Assembly (NCBI RefSeq): GCF_002795405.1
Contig: NZ_PHGZ01000028.1
Location: 1-61,485 of the forward strand
Direction of reading: 5' to 3'
Source: Caviibacterium pharyngocola
GTDB taxonomy: Bacteria > Pseudomonadota > Gammaproteobacteria > Enterobacterales > Pasteurellaceae
Length of the DNA stretch: 61,485 nt
Part shown: positions 9,562 to 18,202 of the stretch, in pieces
Numbering within the stretch: the stretch's first letter is position 1
How the letters are laid out: every line of letters starts with the position of its first letter
Notes under the pieces: model-generated
The model's database searches: none
Seen by the model: the letters and a program-made list of their open reading frames with translations, nothing else
Told to the model about the DNA's origin: nothing
Made by a program: the position numbers and the translations under genes

Positions 9562-11412
9562 ATGTTAAATCGTTACCCTTTATGGAAGAATCTAATGGTG
9601 ATCCTCGTGATCGCCATTGGTCTTTTATACTCTCTTCCAAATCTTTACGGTGAAGATCCCGCCGTACAAATTTCAGGCACACGCGGACAAGAAGTCAAAA
9701 CCGCAGAACTCGGTGATGTTCAAACCCTGCTTGCCGAAAATAATTTACCGCTTAAATCCATTGTGTTGGAAAACGGCTCGATTCTCGCCCGTTTTAACAA
9801 CACGGATGATCAATTATTAGCCAAAGATAAAATTACTGAAAAACTAGGCAATAATTATTCCGTTGCGTTAAACCTTGCACCTGCGACACCGAAATGGTTG
9901 ACCGATATAGGCGGCAGCCCGATGAAATGGGGCTTGGACTTACGCGGCGGTGTGCGCTTCCTAATGGAAGTGGATATGAATACCGCCTTGACCAAACGTC
10001 AAGAACAGTTACAAGACAGCTTGCGTACCGAATTGCGTAAAGAAAAATACCAATACTCTGCTATTCGTTCTGCAGATAATTTCAGCACGCAAGTCACGCT
10101 TACCAAACAGGAACAACTTTCCGACGCGCAACGTTTCTTGCGTAAACAACATCCGACGCTTGATATTAAAGAAATATCGAATAATACCCTTTCTTTAGGA
10201 TTATCCGATAGCGCCCTCGCAGAAGCGCGCGATCAAGCCATTGAACAAAACTTAAGCATTTTGCGTCGTCGTGTTGAAGAATTGGGCGTTTCCGAGCCGG
10301 TGATTCAACGCCAAGGTGCGGAGCGTATCGTGGTGGAATTACCGGGTGTGCAAGATACGGCGCGCGCCAAAGAAATTTTGGGCGCTACCGCGACATTAGA
10401 ATTCCGTTTGGTTAACCCGAATGCGAATCTTGATGCGGCGGCGCGCGGAATGGTGCCGTCCGATTCCGAAGTGAAACTCGATCGCCACGGCAATCCAGTC
10501 GTATTGTATAAACGCGCGGTACTCGGCGGCGAACATATTACCAACGCCACATCGGGCGTGGATCAAAATACTTCGTCTCCGCAAGTAAGCGTAACATTGG
10601 ATTCGGAAGGCGGCGAAATTATGTCGCAAACCACCAAACTGAATCTGAAAAAACCAATGGCGACCTTGTATGTCGAATATAAAGACAGCGGAGAAAAAGA
10701 CGAAAACGGCAAAACCATTTTAGCGAAACACGAAGAAGTAATTAACGTCGCCACCATTCAAGGACGTTTCGGCAGCCAATTCCAAATTACCGGTATCGAC
10801 AGCCCGGCGGAAGCGCAAAATCTTTCCGTGTTATTACGTTCCGGCGCCTTAACCGCACCGATTCAAATTGTTGAAGAACGTACAATCGGTCCGTCTTTAG
10901 GCGCGCAAAACGTTGCTCAAGGTTTAGAAGCCGGTCTTTGGGGCTTGGGTATCGTCGTATTATTTATGTTGGTGTATTACAAATTGTTCGGTATTTTCGC
11001 CAATATCGCATTGCTTGCCAATATGGTGTTATTAGTCGGATTAATGTCCTTATTACCGGGCGCAACCTTAACAATGCCGGGTATCGCGGGGATTATTCTC
11101 TCCGTCGGGATGTCCGTGGACGCCAACGTATTGATATTCGAACGGATTAAAGAAGAAATCCGTAACGGTCGTTCGGTGCAGCAAGCCATTCACGAAGGCT
11201 ATAACGGCGCTTTCACCAGTATTTTCGACGCTAACCTGACTACCATTCTCACGGCAATCGTGCTTTATGCCGTCGGAACCGGTCCGGTGAAAGGCTTTGC
11301 GATCACTCTTTCATTAGGTGTGGCGATTTCAATGTTTACCGCCATCACAGGTACGCGTATGCTGGTGAATTTAATTTACGGCGGCAAACGCGTTGAAAAA
11401 TTATCGATTTAG
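9562..11412 (+). CDS. secD: Protein translocase subunit SecD
   Basis: Protein of 616 residues. One N-terminal transmembrane helix is followed by a large periplasmic region (P1 domain, about residues 30-450) and five C-terminal membrane helices beginning near [20 protein letters not shown]. The [15 protein letters not shown] motif and the TM4 segment [19 protein letters not shown] are SecD hallmarks. With SecF it uses the proton gradient to pull exported proteins into the periplasm. It is translated from the operon with yajC and secF and lies 15 bp before secF. Confidence 0.98.
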   Translation: MLNRYPLWKNLMVILVIAIGLLYSLPNLYGEDPAVQISGTRGQEVKTAELGDVQTLLAENNLPLKSIVLENGSILARFNNTDDQLLAKDKITEKLGNNYSVALNLAPATPKWLTDIGGSPMKWGLDLRGGVRFLMEVDMNTALTKRQEQLQDSLRTELRKEKYQYSAIRSADNFSTQVTLTKQEQLSDAQRFLRKQHPTLDIKEISNNTLSLGLSDSALAEARDQAIEQNLSILRRRVEELGVSEPVIQRQGAERIVVELPGVQDTARAKEILGATATLEFRLVNPNANLDAAARGMVPSDSEVKLDRHGNPVVLYKRAVLGGEHITNATSGVDQNTSSPQVSVTLDSEGGEIMSQTTKLNLKKPMATLYVEYKDSGEKDENGKTILAKHEEVINVATIQGRFGSQFQITGIDSPAEAQNLSVLLRSGALTAPIQIVEERTIGPSLGAQNVAQGLEAGLWGLGIVVLFMLVYYKLFGIFANIALLANMVLLVGLMSLLPGATLTMPGIAGIILSVGMSVDANVLIFERIKEEIRNGRSVQQAIHEGYNGAFTSIFDANLTTILTAIVLYAVGTGPVKGFAITLSLGVAISMFTAITGTRMLVNLIYGGKRVEKLSI

Positions 11413-11427
11413 CGTGAGGATAACATT

Positions 11428-12396
11428 GTGAGTTTATTATCAAGTAACAAAAAAGTTCACGAGTTCCGAGGCGTTAAATTACCTTTTGAACTGATTGAAT
11501 TTATGAAATTCCGCAAATGGGGTTATTTATTCTCCATTATCGTAATTTCAACTTGTTTCTTTTTCATCTTTACTAAAGGATTTAACTGGGGCTTGGATTT
11601 TACCGGCGGAACCATTATTGATACCCATTTCTCTCAACCGGCGGATTTGGATAAAATCCGTACCACATTGAAAGAAAACGGCATCGAAAGCGCCTTAGTG
11701 CAAACCACCGGCGGTGTGCGCGACGTAATGATCCGCTTGCCGGCGACCGCAAGCGACGCCACTATCGGTAATCGCATCCAAGATATGATGAGTAAATTGG
11801 ATAACGGCATCCAAATTCGCAGCGTCGAGTTCGTCGGCCCGAATGTAGGTGAAGAATTAACCCAAGGGGCGATCTACGCCACATTAGCCACATTATTAAT
11901 GTTGCTCGCCTATGTGGGAATGCGCTTTGAATGGCGTTTAGGCGCCGGCGGCGTGTTGGCATTGGCGCACGACGTGATCGTTACCCTTGGCGTGTTTTCT
12001 TACTTACAGATCGAAATGGATCTCACCTTCGTCGCCGCGATTCTGTCGGTGGTCGGTTACTCCTTAAACGACAGTATCGTGGTATTCGACCGCGTGCGTG
12101 AAAACTTCCGCAAAATTCGCCGAATCGATACCATTGATGTCATTGATGTTTCCTTAACCCAAACCTTATCAAGAACATTAATGACCTCTATCACCACTCT
12201 ATTTGTTGTGATTGCGTTATATTTTTTAGGCGGACCGAGCATCCATAGCTTTTCCCTTGCATTATTAATCGGGATCGGCTTCGGGACTTATTCTTCCATT
12301 TTCATTGCCATCGCGCTTGCTTATGATTTCGGCTTAAAACGCGAACATATGATCGTGCAAAAAGTGGATAAAGAAGGTCTGGACGAAATCCCTTAA
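11428..12396 (+). CDS. secF: Protein translocase subunit SecF
   Basis: Protein of 322 residues with a GTG start (11428) preceded by GTGAGGA. It has six membrane helices with a periplasmic loop after the first. Signature segments are FNWGLDFTGGTIID and GYSLNDSIVVFDRVRENFRKIRR. It is the partner of SecD in the inner-membrane SecDF complex and the last gene of the operon, closed by an inverted-USS hairpin and a second classical terminator. Confidence 0.98.
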   Translation: MSLLSSNKKVHEFRGVKLPFELIEFMKFRKWGYLFSIIVISTCFFFIFTKGFNWGLDFTGGTIIDTHFSQPADLDKIRTTLKENGIESALVQTTGGVRDVMIRLPATASDATIGNRIQDMMSKLDNGIQIRSVEFVGPNVGEELTQGAIYATLATLLMLLAYVGMRFEWRLGAGGVLALAHDVIVTLGVFSYLQIEMDLTFVAAILSVVGYSLNDSIVVFDRVRENFRKIRRIDTIDVIDVSLTQTLSRTLMTSITTLFVVIALYFLGGPSIHSFSLALLIGIGFGTYSSIFIAIALAYDFGLKREHMIVQKVDKEGLDEIP

Positions 12397-12403
12397 ATTT
12401 TCC

Positions 12404-12475
12404 ACCGCACTTTTCCTTTAAAGTGCGGTCTAAATTTCGGTTATTTTTAAAACCCGATTTTGTCGGGTTTTATTT
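12404..12475 (+). terminator. Double terminator after secF
   Basis: First, ACCGCACTTT (12404-12413) pairs with AAAGTGCGGT (12420-12429), an inverted uptake-signal pair. Second, AAAACCCGA and TCGGGTTTT (about 12449-12468) form a terminator ending in a T-rich run. Confidence 0.85.
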
Positions 12476-12519
12476 TATTCGGAAAAAGTTTGGCTGTTTC
12501 AGCTATAAGGTGGATTTTA

Positions 12520-14619
12520 ATGAAAAAAACAGGTTTTTTGCTCAGTATTTTATGCCTATCTTCATTCGGTGTATTCGCTGCCGATAATAAAACGCCGGCG
12601 AAAAATTCGGCTGCCGACAACAAAGCGCTTATCGCCGCCGAATCGGCATTGCAACAAGCCGAGCAACAACTTGCCGCCTTACAAAACACCTTGCAAACCC
12701 AACAAAAACGCCAAGCGGCACGAGAAATTTACGGTAAAATAACTCAACTGAACGCCCTCTCGCAAAGTAGCGGTACAAAAGCATTGATCAATGAATTAGC
12801 CGAACGCATTCGCGATTATCCTTTAGCGGTTTATGTGGAATACCGCTTGCTTAACGCAGATAAAACCGCGTTGACGTTGCAAAATATTAATGAATTTCAA
12901 CAACGCTATCCGACTTTTCCGTTCACCGTCGAATTGAAAAAGAATTGGTTGTTACAAAAATATAAACAGCAAGATTTCGCGGAAATTTTAACGAATCAAA
13001 CCGATTTGCCGAAAGATTTGACCTCAAAATGCATTGTGTTGCACGCGCGAATCGAAACGGCAAAAACGCAACAAAAACCTACCGCACTTTTCACGCCGCA
13101 AGTGGAAACCCTTTTGCTTACCGCCGATAATCCGCCGAAACAATGCGAGGTGCTTTTCGCCCCGCAATACGGCTATATTACCGCAGAGTTACTCAAAGAA
13201 CGCGCGCTGTCGGCGCTAGAAAAAAATAATATCGCCTTACTTGCTCAGCTGGAAAAATTCGCGCCGGACGCCGAACTCAAAAATCACTTAAATGAACTTT
13301 ATCAGTTAGCCAAATCGCCGCAACGATTACGCAGTGAAAACAGCGCGTTGAATTTGCGTACCTTGTCGGCGGACAATCCGCAAGACAAGCGCATTTTAGC
13401 CGCGCTAATGCCGGCGTTGATCAAAACCTACAAAGAATCGGAATTAAATCTCGACGATCCTTTCGAGCCGCTTAGCGCGTTAGCAGAAAAATTCCGCTTT
13501 TCACCGCAACAAACCGACGCGTGGAAAAGCCTGTTCCTCGCACAATTTTTTGATAGCGAAAACCATAAATTACAACAATGGCGAGATCAAGAATTAGTTA
13601 AACTCAAAGACGATAAACTGACGGAGCGCCGAATTCGTAGCGCGATTCGCGAAAAAACCGATTTAACCCAATGGCTGAATTTATTGTCCGAAACGGCTAA
13701 AAAGAAAGACGAATGGCGTTATTGGTCGGCAAAAATGCTGCAACGACAAGGCAACGACGCGCAAGCCGAAAGCATTTTTCGACAAATGCAAACTAATGCG
13801 CGCGGCTTTTATCCGATGCTTGCCGCACAAGAATTAGGCATTGAATATAAACCGCAGATGACGGAATTTATCCCGAATCCGACGGAAAAAGCGATTGCCG
13901 AAATCTATGCGGAACCTTTGGCGCGCATTGAAGAATTGCGCTATTTCAATGAAAGTACAAATGCTAATCGAGAATGGCAAGCGTTATTAGACCAATCCGA
14001 TACGCAGCAAAAAATGGCACTCGCCCGTTATGCGGAAGAAAAGAATTGGTACGATTTACAAGTGGAAGCGACGATTCAGGCTAAATCTTGGGATTTCATT
14101 CGGTTGCGTTTACCAAGCGCTTATATCGATTGGTTTGATTTGTTCCTAAAAGATAAAAAAATCGACCGCACTTTTGCAATGGCAATCGCGCGACAAGAAA
14201 GTGCGTGGAAAACGCAAGCGAAATCCTCCGCCAATGCGCGCGGTTTAATGCAGTTATTGCCGAGTACGGCGAAACTCACCGCGCAAAAATTTCAATTACC
14301 TTATCAGAGCGAAAACGATTTGTTCGATCCGTTTCAGAATATTATGCTCGGCACGGCACATTTGCAGGAGCTTTACGACAAATACGGCAATAATCGTTTG
14401 TTAATCGCCGCCGCTTATAACGCCGGGGTGAATCGGGTGGATAGTTGGCTGTCAAAATCGAACGGATCGCAGACAATGGCGGAATTTGCCGCCTCGATTC
14501 CTTTTTACGAAACTCGCAGCTATGTACAAAATGTACTCGCCTACGCCTATTATTATCAAATTTTACAAGGTCAAGCGTTACAAAAATTTACCCAAGAGGA
14601 ATATAATCGATTATACTAG
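12520..14619 (+). CDS. slt: Soluble lytic murein transglycosylase (Slt70 type)
   Basis: Protein of 699 residues from ATG 12520, which has AAGG 10 bp upstream and begins an obvious signal peptide (MKKTGFLLSILCLSSFGVFA). The N-terminal two-thirds is the alpha-helical doughnut of Slt70. The C-terminal goose-type lysozyme domain carries the catalytic Glu in ARQESAW, then ARGLMQLLPSTA and AAYNAGVNRV. It cleaves the glycan strands of periplasmic peptidoglycan to anhydromuropeptides. As in E. coli, trpR follows directly. Confidence 0.93.
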   Translation: MKKTGFLLSILCLSSFGVFAADNKTPAKNSAADNKALIAAESALQQAEQQLAALQNTLQTQQKRQAAREIYGKITQLNALSQSSGTKALINELAERIRDYPLAVYVEYRLLNADKTALTLQNINEFQQRYPTFPFTVELKKNWLLQKYKQQDFAEILTNQTDLPKDLTSKCIVLHARIETAKTQQKPTALFTPQVETLLLTADNPPKQCEVLFAPQYGYITAELLKERALSALEKNNIALLAQLEKFAPDAELKNHLNELYQLAKSPQRLRSENSALNLRTLSADNPQDKRILAALMPALIKTYKESELNLDDPFEPLSALAEKFRFSPQQTDAWKSLFLAQFFDSENHKLQQWRDQELVKLKDDKLTERRIRSAIREKTDLTQWLNLLSETAKKKDEWRYWSAKMLQRQGNDAQAESIFRQMQTNARGFYPMLAAQELGIEYKPQMTEFIPNPTEKAIAEIYAEPLARIEELRYFNESTNANREWQALLDQSDTQQKMALARYAEEKNWYDLQVEATIQAKSWDFIRLRLPSAYIDWFDLFLKDKKIDRTFAMAIARQESAWKTQAKSSANARGLMQLLPSTAKLTAQKFQLPYQSENDLFDPFQNIMLGTAHLQELYDKYGNNRLLIAAAYNAGVNRVDSWLSKSNGSQTMAEFAASIPFYETRSYVQNVLAYAYYYQILQGQALQKFTQEEYNRLY

Positions 14620-14634
14620 TATAATAGTTTGTAC
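14611..14634. promoter_or_regulatory. Candidate TrpR operator upstream of trpR
   Basis: TACTAGTATAATAGT followed by TTGTAC resembles the trp operator consensus (TACTAGT-N4-TAGTAC). It contains a 14-bp perfect palindrome (TTATACTAGTATAA, 14611-14624). The slt stop codon (14617-14619) and a TATAAT box (14620-14625) lie inside it. Autoregulation of trpR is known in E. coli and inferred here. Confidence 0.5.
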
Positions 14635-14711
14635 ATTATAGCGATACGTTTCGGCGTTAGGCTATTCAGCGGGAATCTATCGTTCCCGATTTTATCGAAA
14701 GGAGCAACATT

Positions 14712-15017
14712 ATGTATGTAAGCCGCAATATGGAACAATGGACGGCGTTTATCGCGATGCTACGCACCGCCTTCGAACAAGGAAAAGAACAAGATCTGTT
14801 AACCTTATTGTTGACCGCCGACGAACGCGACACGCTTGGATTACGCTTACAAATCGTCGCACAATTATTGGATAAATCCCTGTCGCAACGAGAAATTCAA
14901 CAAAATTTGAACACCAGTGCGGCGACGATTACGCGCGGTTCCAATATGATCAAAATAATGCCGCCGGATTTTATGGAATGGATAAAAGAACAACTTGATG
15001 CGCAGCAAACTCCGTAA
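14712..15017 (+). CDS. trpR: Trp operon repressor
   Basis: Protein of 101 residues, the usual length. It is a helical dimer that binds L-tryptophan as corepressor and blocks trp promoters. The helix-turn-helix is visible in [25 protein letters not shown] (about residues 63-88), together with [26 protein letters not shown] ribosome site precedes the start. Its 3' end overlaps mtgA by 20 bp, indicating a shared transcript, and an operator-like palindrome lies about 80 bp upstream. Confidence 0.97.
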   Translation: MYVSRNMEQWTAFIAMLRTAFEQGKEQDLLTLLLTADERDTLGLRLQIVAQLLDKSLSQREIQQNLNTSAATITRGSNMIKIMPPDFMEWIKEQLDAQQTP

Positions 15018-15723
15018 ATTTCCTTTTCGCGCACTTCAGCGCAAATTGTTCAACAATTTAGCACGTTGGTTGTGTTATTTTTTTCTATTTCTGTGCGGCA
15101 TTACCCTGTTTTTCCGTTTTGTGCCATTGCCTTTTTCCGCCTATATGGTACAACAAAAAACGGTGCATTTGCTGCAGGGCGAACCTTATGCCATCAACTA
15201 TCAATGGACAAGTCTTGATAATATTGCGTGGCAAATGCAACTCGCCGTGATCGCTGCAGAAGATCAGCGTTTTCCCGAACACAGCGGTTTTGATTGGAAT
15301 GCGATTGAAAGCGCATTAAAACATAATCAGCGTTCGGCAAAAATTCGCGGCGGCTCGACGATTTCACAGCAAACGGCAAAAAATCTATACTTATGGCACG
15401 GGCAAAGTTGGCTTCGCAAAGGATTAGAAGTGCCGACGACAACGCTGCTTGAAATATTATGGTCGAAAAAACGTATTCTGGAGGTTTACCTTAATATCGC
15501 CGAATTCGGCAACGGGATTTTCGGCGTAGAGGCGGCAAGCCGACATTATTTTAAAAAATCTGCAAAAGATTTAACGCAGCAAGAAGCAGCGTTGCTTGCT
15601 GCAGTACTGCCTAACCCGATTATATTCAAAGCCAATAAACCGAGTTATTATGTCAAAAGAAAACAACGTTGGATTATGCGGCAAATGAACGCATTAGGAA
15701 AAAACTACTTAAGTAAAATCTAA
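14998..15723 (+). CDS. mtgA: Monofunctional biosynthetic peptidoglycan transglycosylase
   Basis: Protein of 241 residues from ATG 14998 (an adjacent TTG at 14995 is less likely). It is a GT51 enzyme that polymerises lipid II at the membrane. An N-terminal transmembrane helix (about residues 20-42) precedes the catalytic motifs [15 protein letters not shown] and [14 protein letters not shown], then [15 protein letters not shown]. It overlaps the end of trpR and is therefore translationally coupled to it; the SDR gene follows 12 bp later. Confidence 0.96.
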   Translation: MRSKLRKFPFRALQRKLFNNLARWLCYFFLFLCGITLFFRFVPLPFSAYMVQQKTVHLLQGEPYAINYQWTSLDNIAWQMQLAVIAAEDQRFPEHSGFDWNAIESALKHNQRSAKIRGGSTISQQTAKNLYLWHGQSWLRKGLEVPTTTLLEILWSKKRILEVYLNIAEFGNGIFGVEAASRHYFKKSAKDLTQQEAALLAAVLPNPIIFKANKPSYYVKRKQRWIMRQMNALGKNYLSKI

Positions 15724-15734
15724 AGGAGAAAAGT

Positions 15735-16493
15735 ATGGCGATTTTAGTCACCGGCGCATCCGCCGGTTTCGGCAAAGCGATCTGCAAAGCCTTTATCAAT
15801 GCAGGATATCAAGTGATCGGCGCGGCACGTCGGTTAGACAAACTGACGGATTTACAACAGGAATTAGGCGAAAAATTTTATCCGCTGCAAATGGATGTTG
15901 CCGATCCGGATAAAATTAACACCGCACTTTCAACTCTGCCCGCACATTTGCAAAAAATCGAGCTTTTAGTCAATAACGCCGGTTTGGCATTAGGATTGGA
16001 AGCCGCCCATAAAGCGAATTTCAATGATTGGCTAACGATGATCAATACCAATATTATCGGCTTAACCTACCTCACTCGACAAATTTTGCCACAAATGGTC
16101 GAAGCCGACCAAGGGCACATCATTAATTTAGGCTCGATCGCCGGTACTTACCCTTATCCGGGCGGCAATGTTTACGGTGCAACCAAAGCCTTCGTCGAAC
16201 AATTCAGCCTGAATTTACGCGCTGATTTGGCAGGCACGAAAATCCGCGTCACCAATGTCGAACCGGGCTTATGCGGCGGTACGGAATTCTCCAATGTGCG
16301 TTTTAAAGGCGATGATGCAAAAGCCGCAGGCGTTTATCAAGGCGTTAAATCCATTCAACCGGAAGACATCGCCAATACTATTCTATGGATTTATCAACAA
16401 CCGCCTCACGTTAATATCAATCGCATAGAAATAATGCCCGTCGCCCAAACCTTCTCGCCGCTTGCTGTAAGTCGTGATGAAGTAAAAGGCTAA
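15735..16493 (+). CDS. ydfG: NADP-dependent SDR dehydrogenase (YdfG-like)
   Basis: Protein of 252 residues, a classical short-chain dehydrogenase. It has the nucleotide-binding motif TGASAGFG (residues 6-13), the NNAG motif and the catalytic YGATK (about residue 151) with the upstream Ser in LGSIAGTYPYP. The PGLCGGTEFSNVRF segment matches YdfG, which oxidises L-allo-threonine and 3-hydroxy acids and reduces malonic semialdehyde. An AAAGGAGAAA ribosome site precedes the start. It is probably co-transcribed with mtgA and is followed by a strong terminator. Confidence 0.9.
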   Translation: MAILVTGASAGFGKAICKAFINAGYQVIGAARRLDKLTDLQQELGEKFYPLQMDVADPDKINTALSTLPAHLQKIELLVNNAGLALGLEAAHKANFNDWLTMINTNIIGLTYLTRQILPQMVEADQGHIINLGSIAGTYPYPGGNVYGATKAFVEQFSLNLRADLAGTKIRVTNVEPGLCGGTEFSNVRFKGDDAKAAGVYQGVKSIQPEDIANTILWIYQQPPHVNINRIEIMPVAQTFSPLAVSRDEVKG

Positions 16494-16517
16494 ATTTCAC
16501 TTAAGATCATCCTAAGC

Positions 16518-16565
16518 AAAACGTTGCGAATCATACGGTTATCCGATTATTCGCAACGTTTTTTG
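16518..16565 (+). terminator. Terminator after ydfG
   Basis: AAACGTTGCGAAT and ATTCGCAACGTTT form a 13-bp stem with about a 16-nt loop, followed by a T-run. Confidence 0.88.
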
Positions 16566-16725
16566 TTATTAGCGTTTAAAAAATAAAACCAGACAAGTAC
16601 CGCAAATCCAAAGAAATAATTAATCAACTTACCTTCGTTCAATAGAAGTATAGAAAAAACAAGCAATATTCACAAAATTTTGGAATAAACCGTTATGTGC
16701 ATCATTAAGGAAAGGATTACCAAAA

Positions 16726-16754
16726 TTGATGTTGTAATTTGTTGGTGATAGAAT
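16726..16754 (+). promoter_or_regulatory. Promoter of the toxin-antitoxin pair
   Basis: TTGATG, 17 bp, TAGAAT. The -10 box overlaps the first possible ATG (16753), which argues that translation starts at 16777 instead. Confidence 0.55.
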
Positions 16755-16776
16755 GGCTAAAATAGAGGGGAAATTT

Positions 16777-16947
16777 ATGCACAATACCACACCACAAGCG
16801 CAACTTATGCAACCGCAACTTACACCTGTTTTAACTGATAATTTAAGTGATGAACAAGTTTTCTTAATGCAAATTATCAACGGTGAAATTGAATTATTGG
16901 ATAATGATGAAGTGCTAGCCGGCTTAAAACAGACATTGGAACTATGA
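16777..16947 (+). CDS. Small antitoxin candidate upstream of a RelE/ParE-type toxin
   Basis: Protein of 56 residues from ATG 16777, chosen because AGAGGGG sits 6 bp upstream and the earlier ATG falls inside the promoter. It is acidic in its second half (NLSDEQVFLMQIINGEIELLD) and rich in Gln, Pro and Thr at the start. No DNA-binding fold is recognisable. Its stop overlaps the toxin start by ATGA, as in many type II toxin-antitoxin operons. The antitoxin role is inferred from position and size only. Confidence 0.55.
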   Translation: MHNTTPQAQLMQPQLTPVLTDNLSDEQVFLMQIINGEIELLDNDEVLAGLKQTLEL

Positions 16948-17228
16948 AAACCGATTATATTGTTAAATGGTCAGACCGAGCCAACCGACAATTACTGAAA
17001 AAAGCGGACTATATCAAAAGAAACAGTATGAGTAATGACATTGCGCAAAAGTTTTTTGATGATATTGTCGAATTAACACAAAAATTGAGTTATGCCGCCG
17101 GCGCATATAACGATGGTGCATTTCATATTTTACCAATAAAGAACGGTCATTCTGTCAGATTTATTGTCGTAGGCGGTTATGCAATTATCACTGAATTCTT
17201 ACCCAAAGGAACAAATATTTCCCGTTAA
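16944..17228 (+). CDS. RelE/ParE family toxin
   Basis: Protein of 94 residues, basic, with the ParE/RelE-type layout: VKWSDRANRQLLKKADYI at the start, a helical middle, and C-terminal strands NGHSVRFIVVGGYAIITEFLPKG. Family members inhibit translation or DNA gyrase. It is translationally coupled to the preceding small gene. The pair lies just outside the left attachment site of the prophage, so it belongs to the host locus. Confidence 0.7.
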   Translation: MKTDYIVKWSDRANRQLLKKADYIKRNSMSNDIAQKFFDDIVELTQKLSYAAGAYNDGAFHILPIKNGHSVRFIVVGGYAIITEFLPKGTNISR

Positions 17229-17235
17229 ATAATAA

Positions 17236-17258
17236 AGCAAGGTTCGCCTTACTTTTTT
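17236..17258 (+). terminator. Terminator of the toxin-antitoxin operon
   Basis: GCAAGG and CCTTAC around a TTCG loop, then TTTTTT. A nearly identical hairpin follows the tape-measure gene at 30526. Confidence 0.75.
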
Positions 17259-17282
17259 AGTATAGCTAGACAAAGTCTGGCT

Positions 17283-17351
17283 ATAACAAAAAACCGCTCG
17301 GTTGAGCGGTTTGTTTTTTTAAGTTCATCTATTATTGGTGCCTAAGGCCGG
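17283..17351. repeat. attL: displaced tRNA-Leu 3' end plus terminator
   Basis: These 69 bp recur at 50420-50488 with two mismatches; the last 37 bp (17315-17351) are identical. The segment includes a terminator hairpin (ACCGCTC with GAGCGGT) and the last 16 nt of tRNA-Leu(CAA) including CCA, read on the minus strand. The matching intact tRNA at the right end shows that this is the left attachment site. Confidence 0.92.
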
Positions 17352-17591
17352 CAATACTTTTTCTTGTTAATTAATAAGTTAATTTAGGCTGTGTGCAAAA
17401 TGGCACAATATTTATAGATTTAATCTTTTCCACATTTTATTGATTTTTATCAATTAAAAAGGATCTAAAAATTGCGTTTTTGTGCGTTGTATTGCGTTAT
17501 AAGGATCTGATTTAAAGATCTAAACTAGACCAGTAGCCAAAAGGCTTTTAAAGGATCGCTATTCTGCGTTGAAACCGATCTATTTAATGTG
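17352..17591. other. Non-coding left arm with repeated GATCTA/TGCGTT motifs
   Basis: No gene is visible between attL and 17778. A dyad TGTGC-6-GCACA at 17392-17407 resembles the TTGTGCAA repeats near the integrase and may be an integrase arm site. Six GATC sequences (17462, 17504, 17517, 17554, 17577, 17707), four of them GATCTA, cluster here with four TGCGTT hexamers (17471-17571). Because they flank the cos-like sequence they may be terminase or host-factor sites; that is inference. Confidence 0.5.
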
Positions 17592-17593
17592 CG

Positions 17594-17612
17594 GGCGTGG
17601 CGGGGGCTTAGC
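17594..17612. other. Candidate cos site (P2-type)
   Basis: GGCGTGGCGGGG stands out as a GC-rich patch in AT-rich DNA and matches, as I recall it, the start of the P2 cohesive end (GGCGAGGCGGGG) at 11 of 12 positions. Its position left of the leftward portal and terminase genes is where cos lies in P2. The exact cut points are not determined. Confidence 0.55.
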
Positions 17613-17750
17613 TGCGATTTTTGGGCGGAGGGAACGTGCAAAAAATCAGCAAAAATTTATTTTTTCGCTTGGGTTGTATTAGCTAATTTGTATAATAAAT
17701 TAAAGGGATCTATTTATTAGACAGGTAAACAGGGGGATGTTTTTTAGGCG

Positions 17751-17774
17751 ATAAAAAAGGGCGGAAGCGCCCTT
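17751..17774 (-). terminator. Terminator of the ribbon-helix-helix gene
   Basis: AAGGGCG and CGCCCTT with a 4-nt loop, followed on the minus strand by TTTTTT. Confidence 0.8.
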
Positions 17775-17777
17775 GTT

Positions 17778-17960
17778 TTAAACTGATTTTTCAGCGAATT
17801 TTTCAACTGCTAATTTGATTAACTGGTTTTGCGGTATATTGTGTTGCTTTGCCAACTGCTCGATTAATTCGATTGTGCTTTCGTGTAACTTAAAGGCTTT
17901 TTGCTTTATACCACGCTTTGCGTTGCTACGGTTTACAATTTCAGTTCTTGACAATGCCAT
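17778..17960 (-). CDS. Ribbon-helix-helix (CopG/Arc-like) small protein
   Basis: Protein of 60 residues. The pattern KQKAFKLHESTIELIEQLAKQHNIPQNQLIKLAVEKFAEK is a beta-strand followed by two helices, as in CopG/Arc-type repressors; the N-terminus is basic. It lies at the left end of the prophage between the cos region and the Ibs-like peptide, on the same strand as that peptide, and could share its promoter at 18164-18192. An AAGGAAAT ribosome site precedes the ATG. Target genes are unknown. Confidence 0.6.
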   Translation of the reverse strand: MALSRTEIVNRSNAKRGIKQKAFKLHESTIELIEQLAKQHNIPQNQLIKLAVEKFAEKSV

Positions 17961-17976
17961 AATATTTCCTTAGTAT
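17948..17976 (+). promoter_or_regulatory. Near-consensus promoter of an antisense RNA
   Basis: TTGACA, 17 bp, TAGTAT on the plus strand. No plus-strand gene follows; all genes to the right up to 21008 are on the minus strand. Transcription would start near 17983 and run antisense across the 19-codon ORF at 18026-18085. It overlaps the 5' end of the ribbon-helix-helix gene. Confidence 0.65.
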
Positions 17977-18025
17977 TCGTTTTGAAGAGTGGAGCGGTTT
18001 CCCGCCCCACTTAGTTATCAATCAA

Positions 18026-18085
18026 TTAGTAGGCTGGGGAGCTGATTACTAAGAGAATGATAACAAGGATAATGTATCTTAACAT
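18026..18085 (-). CDS. Ibs-like 19-residue hydrophobic peptide (candidate type I toxin)
   Basis: The peptide reads MLRYIILVIILLVISSPAY. Its length, its M-x-R start, the Ile/Leu/Val core, the I-S motif and the A-Y end match the E. coli Ibs toxins (IbsC, from memory MMRLVIILIVLLLISFSAY; about 10 of 19 identical). Ibs peptides insert in the inner membrane and depolarise it. A good ribosome site (GAAGGGA, 18093-18099) lies 7 nt upstream of the ATG, and a TTGCAT-17-TATAAT promoter lies about 80 bp further upstream. A strong promoter on the opposite strand would produce an antisense RNA. An alternative reading is a leader peptide for the ribbon-helix-helix gene downstream. Confidence 0.7.
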   Translation of the reverse strand: MLRYIILVIILLVISSPAY

Positions 18086-18163
18086 CTTATTATCCCTTCA
18101 AAAGTCGGTGAGATTAAAGGTCCGCACCGGCTCGTTCTCAGCACTATTGCTGAAAACAGTTAC

Positions 18164-18192
18164 ATTATAGTTGGATACCCAACCAAATGCAA
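18164..18192 (-). promoter_or_regulatory. Promoter of the Ibs-like gene
   Basis: On the minus strand TTGCAT, 17 bp, TATAAT. The predicted start is near 18157, leaving a leader of about 70 nt that contains a TCAGCA/TGCTGA hairpin before the ribosome site. Confidence 0.65.
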
Positions 18193-18202
18193 GCAAATTT
18201 TT

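Noticed and set aside
10305-11189. Several long antisense frames inside secD
   Set aside because: They mirror a conserved essential gene, have no ribosome site, promoter or terminator, and carry no recognisable domains.
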